Source: Verrucomicrobiota bacterium (GTDB lineage Bacteria; Verrucomicrobiota; Verrucomicrobiia; Limisphaerales; JADJPG01). From it: a stretch of DNA of 64,000 nucleotides. The notes under the pieces are model-generated. The model was not told where the DNA came from, searched no databases, and saw only the letters and a program-made list of their open reading frames with translations. The stretch spans positions 1 through 64,000 of the forward strand of contig JADJPG010000012.1 in the NCBI GenBank assembly GCA_016713365.1, given 5' to 3'. The translations under genes were made by a program, and so were the position numbers. Below, in pieces: positions 35,940 to 45,249 of this stretch (positions are counted from its first letter, which is position 1; each line of letters begins with the position of its first letter).

Positions 35940-38807
35940 ATGACCTTGCCATTCTCTCTTCAGCATCTGTCGGCCCAGATGGCGTCGCTTGTCGCTCTCC
36001 TAGTCCTGACGCCGACAACCGCGTCCGCCGCACCGGTCATTAGTTCCGTGGCGCCACTCCGCGCCAGCAGCGTCACGAGCCTGACGCAACTCACGATGAC
36101 TTTCTCCGAGCCGGTGACCGGGGTGAGCGCGGATGATTTGGTGGTGAACGGCACGGCGGCGACGGACGTTACCGGCAGCGGGAGCAGTTACACGTTTTCG
36201 TTTACCCAGCCTCCCTACGGTGCGGTCCTCATTTCGATCGCAACAAACAGCGGCATCACGGATCTCGCCATACCTGCGAATGCATTTAACGCCATGGATC
36301 CAGCGGCGAGTTGGCTTTACACGTTGCTGGATACCACCCCGCCCGGCGTGATCAACACGTTCCCGAAATCCGGCGTCACCGTCCGAAGCCTCGGGCAGAT
36401 CGAAATCACGTTCAGCGAGGATGTGACCGGGATTGACGCGTCCGATCTGCGCGTCAACGGCCAGGCCTCCACGAACCTTTTGACGCGGCCCGGTGGCAAC
36501 TACACGTTTCAATTTGCGCCAGTGCCCGCCGGTTCAGTGAACGTCACGTGGAATAGCGCCCATGGGATAACCGATCTCGCGGAGCCAGCGAACGCGTTCA
36601 CACCCGCGCCGTGGTCTTATCAAATCAATCCCGCGCTCAGCTACGGCACCATTCGTATCAGCGAAATCCTCGCCGCGAACGCCACGGGCATTGGCGATCC
36701 GATTGCCACGCCCGAGGACGCCGACCCGATTCCCTGGATCGAACTGCAAAACACCGGCACCTCCGCGGTAAACCTCGACGGCTGGTCGTTAAGCGATGAT
36801 GCGGAGTTTCCGAGCCAGTGGATCTTTCCGTCCAAGCTGATTCAGCCCGGTCAGTTCCTGATCGTCTTCGCCTCCGGACTCGACATCCGGAATCCTGCCG
36901 GCACCAACCGGCTGCACACGAATTTTCGCCTCAGTCGCGGCGGAGAATTCCTCGGCCTCTACTCACCAGAATCGCCGCGCAGCATTGTCAGCGGTTTCGC
37001 TCCGGAATTTCCCGAGCAACGCAACGACCGCTCGTACGGCTACGATCCACAAGGCAACCTCCGCTACTTCAATCCGCCAACACCCGGCGTGCCCAACGGA
37101 ACCAGCTCGATTATCGGCGTTGCGGAACCGGTCCACTTCAGCGCCAGTCGCGGACACTACACGCAGCCCTTCCACCTCACGCTCTCCACGCCGACGCCTG
37201 GCGCGCTCATTCGTTACACCACCGACGGCCGTGAGCCCACAGAGACCGTGGGCCAGCCCTACGTCACCCTCATTCGACTGACCAACACCACGCTGCTGCG
37301 TGCCGCCGCCTTCCGCACGAATCTCCTGCCCTCGCGCATCGAAACTCACAGTTACCTTTTCAATATCGCCGCCGGCATGCGCTCCATGCCGATCATCTCG
37401 ATCGTCACCGACCAGAACAATCTCACCGGTCCGAGCGGCATCATCGGGATCAGCAACGTCATGCAAAACTCCGACGGCAGTTACCGCCCGAACACCAACG
37501 CGCAAGGCCAGGTCCTCGGCTACCACAATCCCTCCCAGCACGGCATCGCGTGGGAACGCCCGACCTCCGTCGAACTCATCCGCCCCGAAGACAACTCCGG
37601 CTTCCAGATCGACGCCGGCATTCGCGTGCAAGGCAGCGACTACCAACGCCCGCGCACGACCGCGGCGAGCAAGTTCTCCTACCGCCTCTACTTCCGCAGC
37701 GACTACGGCACCGGGAAACTCAACTACCCACTCTTCCCGCTCACCACCGTCGACGAGTTCGATCAAGTCGTCCTTCGCGCCGGCTACAACGAGAACAGCA
37801 ATCCTTTCATCCGCGACGAAATCACCCGCCGGCTCTCTCACGACATGGGCTCCGTCGCCGCCCACGGCACCATGGCGGTGGTGTTCGTGAACGGACAATT
37901 CGTGAACGGCTCCCCCTTCTACAATCCCACCGAACGCGTCCACGAAGAAATGCTCCAGGCCCATCTCGGCGGCGGCGAGGAATGGGACGTCATCGGACCT
38001 GACTTCGCCCAATCCGCCGGCGCACCTGGCGTCATCGACGGCGACCGCGCCGACTTCGCAAACTTGATGACCAACTTCTGGGGCGGCGCTCTCCGCCCAA
38101 TTACGAACGACGCCGCCTACATCCGCGTCAGCAAACGACTCGACCTCGTCAACTTCGCCGACTACTGCCTGCTCAACGCCTACGTTGCCATGGGCGACTG
38201 GCCGGCAAACAACTGGCGCGCAGGACGCGAGCGCGGTAACCCCGACGCCCTATGGCGCTACATCGCGTGGGACTGCGAATGGGCCATGGGCATCTACTCG
38301 CTCGCCGTCACCCGCGACACCTTTGGCTTCAGCGGCACCGGCACGGAAGACGCCGGACTCAACAGCACTGGCAACTCCGAGATCGCCCGCACCTATCAGG
38401 CGCTGCGCGCCAATCGAGAGTTCCGGCTCCTCCTGGCCGACCGCATCCAGAAACATTTCTTCCAAGGCGGCGCCCTCACTGGCGGGAACATCAGTAATCG
38501 TTTCGAACAACTCCGCCGCGATCTCGTCGGCGTCATCCCTTCGATGGACACAGAGATCCTCACCTGGGCCCGCGACCGACTGCCGATCATCATGACGCAG
38601 TTCAACACCTACGGACTCTACGGCTATTCAAAACTCCCTCTACGGTATCTATGCCTCGTCCAACGCGCCCGTCTTCAACCAGCACGGCGGCCGCGTCGCC
38701 CCCGGATTCGCCGTCACGCTGACCACGCCCATTCCCGGCAGCGCGATCTACTACACACTGAACGGTGCCGATCCTCGCGTGATGTTCACCGGCGCCATCT
38801 CCAATGA
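35940..38807 (+). CDS. Giant protein B, N-terminal segment with Ig-like domains, LTD and CotH domain
   Basis: 955 residues, correct up to about residue 897 (38630). The signal peptide ends near LVLTPTTASAAP. Two copies of a SbsA-like Ig domain follow (LTQLTMTFSEPVTGVSADDL and LGQIEITFSEDVTGIDASDL), then an LTD (RISEILAANATGIGD, WIELQNTGTSAVNLDGW), a chitobiase C-terminal-like part (IRYTTDGREPTE) and the CotH domain: MPIISIVTDQNNL, IRVQGSDYQRPRTTAASKFS, DQVVLRAGYNENSNPFIRDE, NWRAGRERGN and the metal-site motif YIAWDCEWAMG. The ATG 35979 is an alternative start with a compact signal peptide. Confidence 0.82.
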   Translation: MTLPFSLQHLSAQMASLVALLVLTPTTASAAPVISSVAPLRASSVTSLTQLTMTFSEPVTGVSADDLVVNGTAATDVTGSGSSYTFSFTQPPYGAVLISIATNSGITDLAIPANAFNAMDPAASWLYTLLDTTPPGVINTFPKSGVTVRSLGQIEITFSEDVTGIDASDLRVNGQASTNLLTRPGGNYTFQFAPVPAGSVNVTWNSAHGITDLAEPANAFTPAPWSYQINPALSYGTIRISEILAANATGIGDPIATPEDADPIPWIELQNTGTSAVNLDGWSLSDDAEFPSQWIFPSKLIQPGQFLIVFASGLDIRNPAGTNRLHTNFRLSRGGEFLGLYSPESPRSIVSGFAPEFPEQRNDRSYGYDPQGNLRYFNPPTPGVPNGTSSIIGVAEPVHFSASRGHYTQPFHLTLSTPTPGALIRYTTDGREPTETVGQPYVTLIRLTNTTLLRAAAFRTNLLPSRIETHSYLFNIAAGMRSMPIISIVTDQNNLTGPSGIIGISNVMQNSDGSYRPNTNAQGQVLGYHNPSQHGIAWERPTSVELIRPEDNSGFQIDAGIRVQGSDYQRPRTTAASKFSYRLYFRSDYGTGKLNYPLFPLTTVDEFDQVVLRAGYNENSNPFIRDEITRRLSHDMGSVAAHGTMAVVFVNGQFVNGSPFYNPTERVHEEMLQAHLGGGEEWDVIGPDFAQSAGAPGVIDGDRADFANLMTNFWGGALRPITNDAAYIRVSKRLDLVNFADYCLLNAYVAMGDWPANNWRAGRERGNPDALWRYIAWDCEWAMGIYSLAVTRDTFGFSGTGTEDAGLNSTGNSEIARTYQALRANREFRLLLADRIQKHFFQGGALTGGNISNRFEQLRRDLVGVIPSMDTEILTWARDRLPIIMTQFNTYGLYGYSKLPLRYLCLVQRARLQPARRPRRPRIRRHADHAHSRQRDLLHTERCRSSRDVHRRHLQ

Positions 38808-41800
38808 CGCCCGGCTCTACTCCGGCCCGCTCGTGCTGAATCAACCGGTGCAGATCCGCACGCGCGCGTTGTTGAACGGCACGAATTGGAGCGCGCTGAA
38901 CGAAGCGTCGTTCGATGTCGCCCGCGCGGGAATTCCGCTGCGCATCACCGAACTTCACTTCAATCCGTCCGATAGCGCAGCGAATGAATTCCTGGAACTC
39001 CAGAACATCGGCGGCGCTCCCGTTGATCTCAGCGGGATGTACTTCGACGGCATCACGTTCACCTTCAACACCGGCACATCACTCGACCCTGGCGCGCGGC
39101 TCGTCCTCGCCACCGACCTCAACCCTGCCGCCTTCGCTACGCGCTATCCCGGCGTGGAGGTGTTTGGTCACTACGGCGGCAGCCTGAACAACGGCGGCGA
39201 ACGCATCACGCTCTTCGATCGCTCCGGCAATATCATCACGTCGGTGGACTACGACGACGCGGGCGCGTGGCCGACTCAGGCCGATGGCGGCGGACGTTCA
39301 CTCGAACTCCGCGATGCCAACGGGGATCCGGATGATCCGGCGAACTGGCAGGCGAGCAGCGCGAACGGCGGCAGTCCCGGCACGATCAATTCAGCGGTGA
39401 CGATGCCCGCGATTCGACTGAGCGAAGTGATGGCCGAGAACGGCGGTGTGGTGAATCACGAAGGGACGTTCCCGGACTGGATCGAGATTCATAATGCGGG
39501 CGCTGCGGCAGCGAATCTCTCGGGCTGGTCAATCTCGGATGACGCGAACGCGCGGAAATTCGTCCTTCCCGCCAATACCGTGCTGGCTGCACAGAGCTAC
39601 CTGACAATTTGGTGCGATGGCGCGACGACGTCCGGGCTGCACGCAGGCTTCGCCCTGAATCGCTCCGGCGGAACCATCGCGCTCTTCGATGCCGCCACGA
39701 ATCGCGTCGACGTTTTCAGCTATGGACTACAACTCACCAACTTCACCGTCGCCCGCGTCGATGACGTCTGGCGCCTGGCGAATCCCACCCCAGGCGCGGC
39801 CAACACCGCAGCCGCTACAGCGTCCTCCAGTTCTCTGGTGATCAACGAATGGCAAGCGAACGCGCCCGCTGGCCAGAGCGATTGGATTGAACTGCACAAC
39901 ACCGGCGTCGCACCGGTTGAACTCCGCGGTATCTATCTCTCAAACACGTCAGCCGTTCATCGAGTCGCGTCCCATTCCTACATCGCCGCCGGCGGATTCG
40001 CGCAGCTTCTCGCTGACGAACAACGCGGGCCGGATCATCTCGATTTCAAACTCGCCGCCACCGGAGGCACGATCGTTCTCCTCAGTCAGACTGCCGCCGA
40101 GCTTGATCGCGTCACCTACACCAACGCGCTCGAAGGAGTGACGCGCGGGCGATTCCCTGACGCGACCGCGAACGTCGTCAACTTCCCCGGCAGTGCCAGC
40201 CCTGGGGCCAGCAATTACGTGAACAACTACACCGGCCCCGTCTTGAACGAAGTTTTCGCGCGCAACCAAAGCGTGGCGTTGAACGAGGGCCGCATCGTGG
40301 ACTACGTAGAGCTCTTCAATCCGAGCGCGGCGCCAGCGTCACTCGCCGGAATGAGCCTGAGCGTCAACAGCGCCGAGCCGGGGCAGTATGTGTTTCCGAT
40401 CAGCGCCGCGGTGCCAGCGAACGGCCATCTGGTCATTTGGTGCGACGGCTCACGCGAAATCTCGTTTCTTGCCAACAATCTCAACACCGGCCGTTCACTC
40501 GATGGTGAGAGCGGCGGCGTTTATCTCTTCAACGCGCAAGGCCAGCTGGTGAACTCGATCGAGTATGGTTTCCAAGTCGCGAACCTTCCCATCGGGCTCA
40601 CCGGCGGCAGCTGGCGATTGCTCTCTGCCGCCACACCCGGCGCAGCGAACGCCTCCCCTGCTCCGCTCGGCACCAATCGCGTGCTCCGGATCAATGAGTG
40701 GATGGCGAACCCTGCCGACGGCGCGGACTGGTTCGAGCTCTACAACAGCACCAACCTGCCGGTGGAACTCAGCGGGCTCACGTTGACCGATGACCCGACG
40801 ACGATCGGATTCGCGCAGTTCCGGATTGCGCCGCTTAGTTTCATCGGCGCCGGCAGCTTCGTGAAATGGATCGCCGACGGCAACGCGGGTGACAGTCGGA
40901 ACCACGTGAACTTCAGCCTCAACGACGCCGGCGAGTTCCTCGGGCTCTACGCGAATCCAGTCCCGACGAATTTCGTGCTCATCGACGCGATCGCGTTCGA
41001 GGCACAGATGCTCGGCGTTTCCGAAGGACGGTTGCTGGATGGGCAATCGAGCTTCAGCCGATTCCCTGGCTCGCCCTCACCGGGCGCCAGCAACTATCGC
41101 ATGCTGCCGAACGTCCGAATCAATGAAGTCGTCGCTCACTCCTCGACTTCCGAAGGAACAGTCGCAGCCGCGGTTGAGCTGCACAACCCGTCCGCAGAGA
41201 GCGTGAACATCGGTGGATGGTTTCTGAGCGATGACGCGGCGAACTTCAAAAAACACCGCTTCGCGGACGGCACCATTATTCCGGCGGGCGGTTATCTCGT
41301 CCTTCCGGAAAGTCAGCTCGCGGCGTCTGGCATCGTGGTCGACAGCGACTTCGCGGGTGAACTGTGGCTGTCGGAAGCCGACGTCGCAGGTGTGCTCACT
41401 GGAGCCCGAGACGGAGTGAAGTTCGGTCCGTCCGACCACGGCATATCGTTCGGGTCGGTCACGACCACCGTGGGAGAGGACTTTGTGCCTTTGGCCACAC
41501 GCACGCTCGGCCAGACAAACTCCGGGCCGAGGGTCGGGCCCGTCATCATTTCTGAGATCATGTATCATCCGGAGACGGGCGGCACTGAATACATCGAACT
41601 TCAGAATCTCTCGTCAGCCCAGATAACTCTGATGGCCTATGACTACGAGCCACAGCTCCGAACGAATACATGGAGATTGTCCGGCGGTATCGACTATGCG
41701 TTCCCGCTGAACGCATCGATCGCAGAAACCGGCCGACTGTTGGTTGTAGACTTCCATCCGGCAGATGCAGCGGCGGTTATTGCATTCCGCACACGCTACA

Positions 41801-43266
41801 ACATTCCGGTGACCGTCCCCATCTACGGCCCGTTCAGCGGCAAGCTGGACAATGCGGGCGAGAGCCTTTCGCTCTCAATGCCGAAGTTCAATCCGCTCGG
41901 GAGCACCATCACGAATGGCGCTCCGTACGTCCGCGTTGACCAAGTCGAGTTCGACAACGCAGCGCCGTGGCCAGTCGGCGATGCGGATGGCGGCGGTCAT
42001 TCTCTTCAACGCCTGGCCGGTTTGCGTTACGGCAATGAACCGACGAATTGGGTCGCGGCGGTTCCAACGCCGGGAAGCACCAACTCGATCGGGATCGTTG
42101 CAACTCCTGCGATTGCGGTGTCGCCCGAAAGCCGGTCCGTGCTGGAAGGCGATTCCATTGCGTTGAACGTCAATGCCACCGGAACCGGGCCGCTGGGTTT
42201 CCAGTGGCGCTTCAATGGCAACGCCGTTCCAGCCGCCACGAATGCAGCGCTGCGCATTGATTACGTGCTGTTGGAAGATGACGGCAGCTACGATTGCGTG
42301 GTCAGCAATCCGGGTGGCGCCGCTGTCAGCGCTGCGGCCCGACTGAACGTTCTCGCCGCGCCGTCCGTTCTCATTCCGCCGGCGACCCAGACCAACCGTA
42401 CCGGGAGCAACACGGTGTTCTCAGTGTTCGCGCGTGGCTCGACTCCGCTGAGTTATCAATGGCGTCTAAACGGATCCACGCTTCCGGGCGAAACGAACAC
42501 GACGCTGACGCGTAACGGCATTCTCATCGCCGACGACGGCCAGTATGACGTGCTGGTTTCGAATCCGGTCGCGACCACGATTTCGAGCGCGCGGCTGATT
42601 GTGCTGAGCAACACAGTGATCACCGTAACGCCTCCGTTGAACATCAGCGTGGTCACGAGCTCCTTCTTCACGGTCAGCATCCAGGCGGCGGGGAATCCTC
42701 TGCCATTCAGCTACGACTGGCGCCGCGGCTCGGTGCCAGTGTTGAGCAATGAGGTGTTTTCGCGAACGAGCTTCGCAAGGTTGCAGGCGCCGACGAATCT
42801 TACTTCGAGCCAATCTTACCGCGTGGTGGTGCGGAATCTGGCGAACCCGGGCATCTCGGCCAACTTCCAGTTCTTCGTCAGCACACTGGTGGATGCGGAC
42901 GTGGATGGCATCCCGGACAACTGGGAGAACGCCCATGGTTTCAGCCCGGTGAACAGCAGAAGACGCCGGCGCAGACGCGGAGCGACGGGATCAGCAATTA
43001 TCAGAATACCTCGCCGGCACGAATCCGACGAGCACCGCCCGGGTCGCTTGACGGCCAGCGTCACTGCGGGACCGAGCGAGGCGAGGGTGAGCTTCAATGC
43101 CGTGTCGAACAAGACTTACTCGATCGAGTATCAGGACGTTTTGGGCAGCGGCTGGCAGACGCTGGCGGAAATCCTCGCCAAGGGCAGCAACCGGGTGGAA
43201 GCCATCTCCGACGACTCGGGCGCCACGAATCGCTTCTATCGAGTGGTGACGCCACGACAACCATAG
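38779..43266 (+). CDS. Giant protein B, C-terminal segment: serial LTDs, Ig domains, shared tail
   Basis: 1495 residues; homology in this frame begins earlier, at about 38632 (NSLYGIYASSNAPVFNQHGG). It carries the end of a chitobiase C-terminal-like module and then LTDs, each with the signature INE/SEV + DWIELHN + LSGWSISDDA type motifs (for example RLSEVMAENGGVVNHEGTFP, VINEWQANAPAGQSDWIELH, RINEWMANPADGADWFELYN and IISEIMYHPETGGTEYIELQ). Three Ig-like domains follow (GFQWRFNGNAVPAATNAAL, SYQWRLNGSTLPGETNTTL), then DADVDGIPDNWENAHGF and the tail. The Arg-rich stretch after NSRRRR is an artefact of local indels. Confidence 0.8.
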   Translation: MMFTGAISNDARLYSGPLVLNQPVQIRTRALLNGTNWSALNEASFDVARAGIPLRITELHFNPSDSAANEFLELQNIGGAPVDLSGMYFDGITFTFNTGTSLDPGARLVLATDLNPAAFATRYPGVEVFGHYGGSLNNGGERITLFDRSGNIITSVDYDDAGAWPTQADGGGRSLELRDANGDPDDPANWQASSANGGSPGTINSAVTMPAIRLSEVMAENGGVVNHEGTFPDWIEIHNAGAAAANLSGWSISDDANARKFVLPANTVLAAQSYLTIWCDGATTSGLHAGFALNRSGGTIALFDAATNRVDVFSYGLQLTNFTVARVDDVWRLANPTPGAANTAAATASSSSLVINEWQANAPAGQSDWIELHNTGVAPVELRGIYLSNTSAVHRVASHSYIAAGGFAQLLADEQRGPDHLDFKLAATGGTIVLLSQTAAELDRVTYTNALEGVTRGRFPDATANVVNFPGSASPGASNYVNNYTGPVLNEVFARNQSVALNEGRIVDYVELFNPSAAPASLAGMSLSVNSAEPGQYVFPISAAVPANGHLVIWCDGSREISFLANNLNTGRSLDGESGGVYLFNAQGQLVNSIEYGFQVANLPIGLTGGSWRLLSAATPGAANASPAPLGTNRVLRINEWMANPADGADWFELYNSTNLPVELSGLTLTDDPTTIGFAQFRIAPLSFIGAGSFVKWIADGNAGDSRNHVNFSLNDAGEFLGLYANPVPTNFVLIDAIAFEAQMLGVSEGRLLDGQSSFSRFPGSPSPGASNYRMLPNVRINEVVAHSSTSEGTVAAAVELHNPSAESVNIGGWFLSDDAANFKKHRFADGTIIPAGGYLVLPESQLAASGIVVDSDFAGELWLSEADVAGVLTGARDGVKFGPSDHGISFGSVTTTVGEDFVPLATRTLGQTNSGPRVGPVIISEIMYHPETGGTEYIELQNLSSAQITLMAYDYEPQLRTNTWRLSGGIDYAFPLNASIAETGRLLVVDFHPADAAAVIAFRTRYNIPVTVPIYGPFSGKLDNAGESLSLSMPKFNPLGSTITNGAPYVRVDQVEFDNAAPWPVGDADGGGHSLQRLAGLRYGNEPTNWVAAVPTPGSTNSIGIVATPAIAVSPESRSVLEGDSIALNVNATGTGPLGFQWRFNGNAVPAATNAALRIDYVLLEDDGSYDCVVSNPGGAAVSAAARLNVLAAPSVLIPPATQTNRTGSNTVFSVFARGSTPLSYQWRLNGSTLPGETNTTLTRNGILIADDGQYDVLVSNPVATTISSARLIVLSNTVITVTPPLNISVVTSSFFTVSIQAAGNPLPFSYDWRRGSVPVLSNEVFSRTSFARLQAPTNLTSSQSYRVVVRNLANPGISANFQFFVSTLVDADVDGIPDNWENAHGFSPVNSRRRRRRRGATGSAIIRIPRRHESDEHRPGRLTASVTAGPSEARVSFNAVSNKTYSIEYQDVLGSGWQTLAEILAKGSNRVEAISDDSGATNRFYRVVTPRQP

Positions 43267-43388
43267 TATCTCGAGCAACGAGGTCAGCATGGCCAGGACG
43301 GCTGTCGACGGGGCGAGTCTTCGTTGGAGGCTTGCCACCTCGTGGACGGAGTAGTCAATTCCCGCGAGTTAGTGGATTCCTGCCCCAA

Positions 43389-43440
43389 AAAAGTTGTGAC
43401 ACCTCTGTTACATTCTGATAAAACGCTTCTGTTCAGCGAA
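43389..43440 (+). promoter_or_regulatory. Conserved upstream element of giant gene C
   Basis: AAAAGTTGTGACAC, then GTTACATTCTGATAA, then TTCAGCGAA, ending 24 bases before the ATG. The same blocks in the same order and almost the same spacing stand before gene D (49245-49298). TTGTGA and TGATAA are 16 bases apart in both, a promoter-like spacing, and GTGACA/GTTACA form an 11-bp-period direct repeat. The fit to a sigma-70 -10 box is poor, so another sigma factor or an activator site is possible. Confidence 0.6.
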
Positions 43441-43464
43441 ACATAACCCAAATAGGCAATCTCT

Positions 43465-45249
43465 ATGCACCTTCGTACTCAGCTGCTCCGCCTGCTATTG
43501 GCTACCCTCCTCCTGCCGGGACTCCACCTCCGCGCCGCAGATGAGACTCCGCCAGCACTGCAAAACGTATTGCCCGAGGCTGACACCTCTATTTTGGAAC
43601 TGCGCCGCGTCGAAGTGTTCTTCAGCGAAGACGTTCAGGGCGTGGACGTCACCGACCTGCTGATCAACGGCGTTCCGGCGACGAACATGGTGATCGTTCA
43701 GGCCAGCCAGTATCAGTTTGAATTTCCGACTCCACCCAACGGCACGGTGCAAATCGCCTGGGCGGCGGGAAACGGAATCACAGACCTCGAGGGCAACCCG
43801 TTCGCCGGAGGATCGTGGACTTACAACCTGAATCCCGCGCTCGCGCTGTTTCAGGTTCGCATCAACGAGTTCATGGCCAACAATCAATCGGGGATTCGCG
43901 ACGAAGACGGCAGCTACGAAGACTGGATCGAGCTCTACAACGCCAGCACGCTGCCGGTGAATCTCGACGGTTGCTGGCTGACGGACACCAAGGTTCCGCT
44001 CACCAACTGGCGCCTCCCCGCTTTCACGCTGCCGCCGAACACCTACCTCGTCGTCTGGGCGTCTGGAAAGAATCGCTCCAACCCGGCAGGTCCACTGCAC
44101 ACGAATTTCCGATTGAACAACAGCGGCGAGTATCTCGCGTTGATTGACCCCACCGGGACGAACATCATCTCCCATTTCGACCCGACGTATCCCGCGCAGC
44201 GTTCCGACACTTCGTTCGGACGTGACCCTCTGGATCCCAGCGTGACCGGATACTATCCCGGCACCAGCGCAACTCCGGGTGCGATCAATTCGACCAGCGG
44301 TAACGGCACAGACTTCGCGCCCGACGTTCAGTTCTCCCGCGATTCCGGAACGTTCACCGGAACCTTCAACCTCACGCTCTACACCGAATCTCCCACCGCC
44401 GAAATTCGCTACGTGCTGGTTTCCACCAATAACCGCCCCACCTCAAACGTCACCAACGTCCCCTCGGCTTCCTCACCGCTTTACACTGGCCCGATCACGG
44501 TGGATCAAACCCTGCAAGTGCGAGCCCGCGCCTTCGAAACCGGCAAACTCCCCAGCACACCGATCAGCAAGACCTACATCGAGATCAGCCCGGATGTCGT
44601 TAACTTCAGCTCCGATCTTCCGATGGTCATCGTTCACAATTTCGGTCAGGGCACCCTGCCCGGCACCGGAGACCAGACCGCCGTCATTGCGACGTTCGAC
44701 AACGATCTGGATCGCAGTTCGCTCACCAACAAGCCCAACCTCGTTTCACGCATCGGACTCAATGATCGCGGTTCCAGCACCCAGGGTCAGGCCAAGCAGA
44801 ACATGGCCGTCGAGTTCTGGGATGAGTTCAATCAAGATATCGACCACCCGCTGTTTGGGATGCCGGCCGAGTCAGACTGGGTGTTTTTCTCCATCAATCG
44901 ATTCGACCAAGGTTTGATGCACAACGCCATCTTCCACTGGTTCGGCCGCACGGTGGGCTATTCGTCCCGCACTCGCTACGTGGAGGTGTTCCGCAAGACT
45001 GGTGCTGGCCCGGTCACGGCAGCAGATTACTTCGGCCTTTTCCTCATCGAAGAAAAACCAAAGCGCAACGCCAACCGCGTGGACATCGCTTCACTGCAGC
45101 CGGAGAACACCAACTCCGCCACCGTTTCCGGCGGATACCTCCTCCGCATTGACCGCGTCGACGCCGACGAACGCACCGTGACAGTGCCGACGATCAACAC
45201 CCACCTGGCCCATCAACAACTCCTACGGTGGTCAGGCGGTGATCGTTGA
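43465..45249 (+). CDS. Giant protein C, N-terminal segment
   Basis: 594 residues, correct up to about residue 582. Signal peptide MHLRTQLLRLLLATLLLPGL; an Ig-like domain (LRRVEVFFSEDVQGVDVTDL); LTD (VRINEFMANNQSGIRDEDGS, DWIELYNASTLPVNLDGCWL); a chitobiase C-terminal-like part (EIRYVLVSTNNRPTSN, VRARAFETGKLPS); then the CotH N-lobe (LPMVIVHNFGQGTLPGTG, RGSSTQGQAKQNMAVEFWD and FGLFLIEEKPKRNANRVDIA). It is collinear with protein D over the whole length. Confidence 0.82.
   Translation: MHLRTQLLRLLLATLLLPGLHLRAADETPPALQNVLPEADTSILELRRVEVFFSEDVQGVDVTDLLINGVPATNMVIVQASQYQFEFPTPPNGTVQIAWAAGNGITDLEGNPFAGGSWTYNLNPALALFQVRINEFMANNQSGIRDEDGSYEDWIELYNASTLPVNLDGCWLTDTKVPLTNWRLPAFTLPPNTYLVVWASGKNRSNPAGPLHTNFRLNNSGEYLALIDPTGTNIISHFDPTYPAQRSDTSFGRDPLDPSVTGYYPGTSATPGAINSTSGNGTDFAPDVQFSRDSGTFTGTFNLTLYTESPTAEIRYVLVSTNNRPTSNVTNVPSASSPLYTGPITVDQTLQVRARAFETGKLPSTPISKTYIEISPDVVNFSSDLPMVIVHNFGQGTLPGTGDQTAVIATFDNDLDRSSLTNKPNLVSRIGLNDRGSSTQGQAKQNMAVEFWDEFNQDIDHPLFGMPAESDWVFFSINRFDQGLMHNAIFHWFGRTVGYSSRTRYVEVFRKTGAGPVTAADYFGLFLIEEKPKRNANRVDIASLQPENTNSATVSGGYLLRIDRVDADERTVTVPTINTHLAHQQLLRWSGGDR

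Larger units (their letters stand above)
35940..43266 (+). pseudogene. Giant secreted LTD/CotH protein B (two disrupted sites)
   Basis: One protein of about 2440 residues when bridged. Order: signal peptide, two SbsA-like Ig domains, LTD, chitobiase C-terminal-like module, CotH-kinase-like domain, a second chitobiase C-terminal-like module, at least seven LTDs, three Ig-like domains, calcium-binding repeats and the shared tail NRFYRVVTPRQP. One frameshift lies at about 38630 in a run of A (TTCAAAACT). A cluster of compensating small indels lies at about 42955-43050, where DGISNYQ and YLAGTNPTSTARVA appear in other frames before the original frame returns. No Shine-Dalgarno sequence is obvious. 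Confidence 0.75.
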
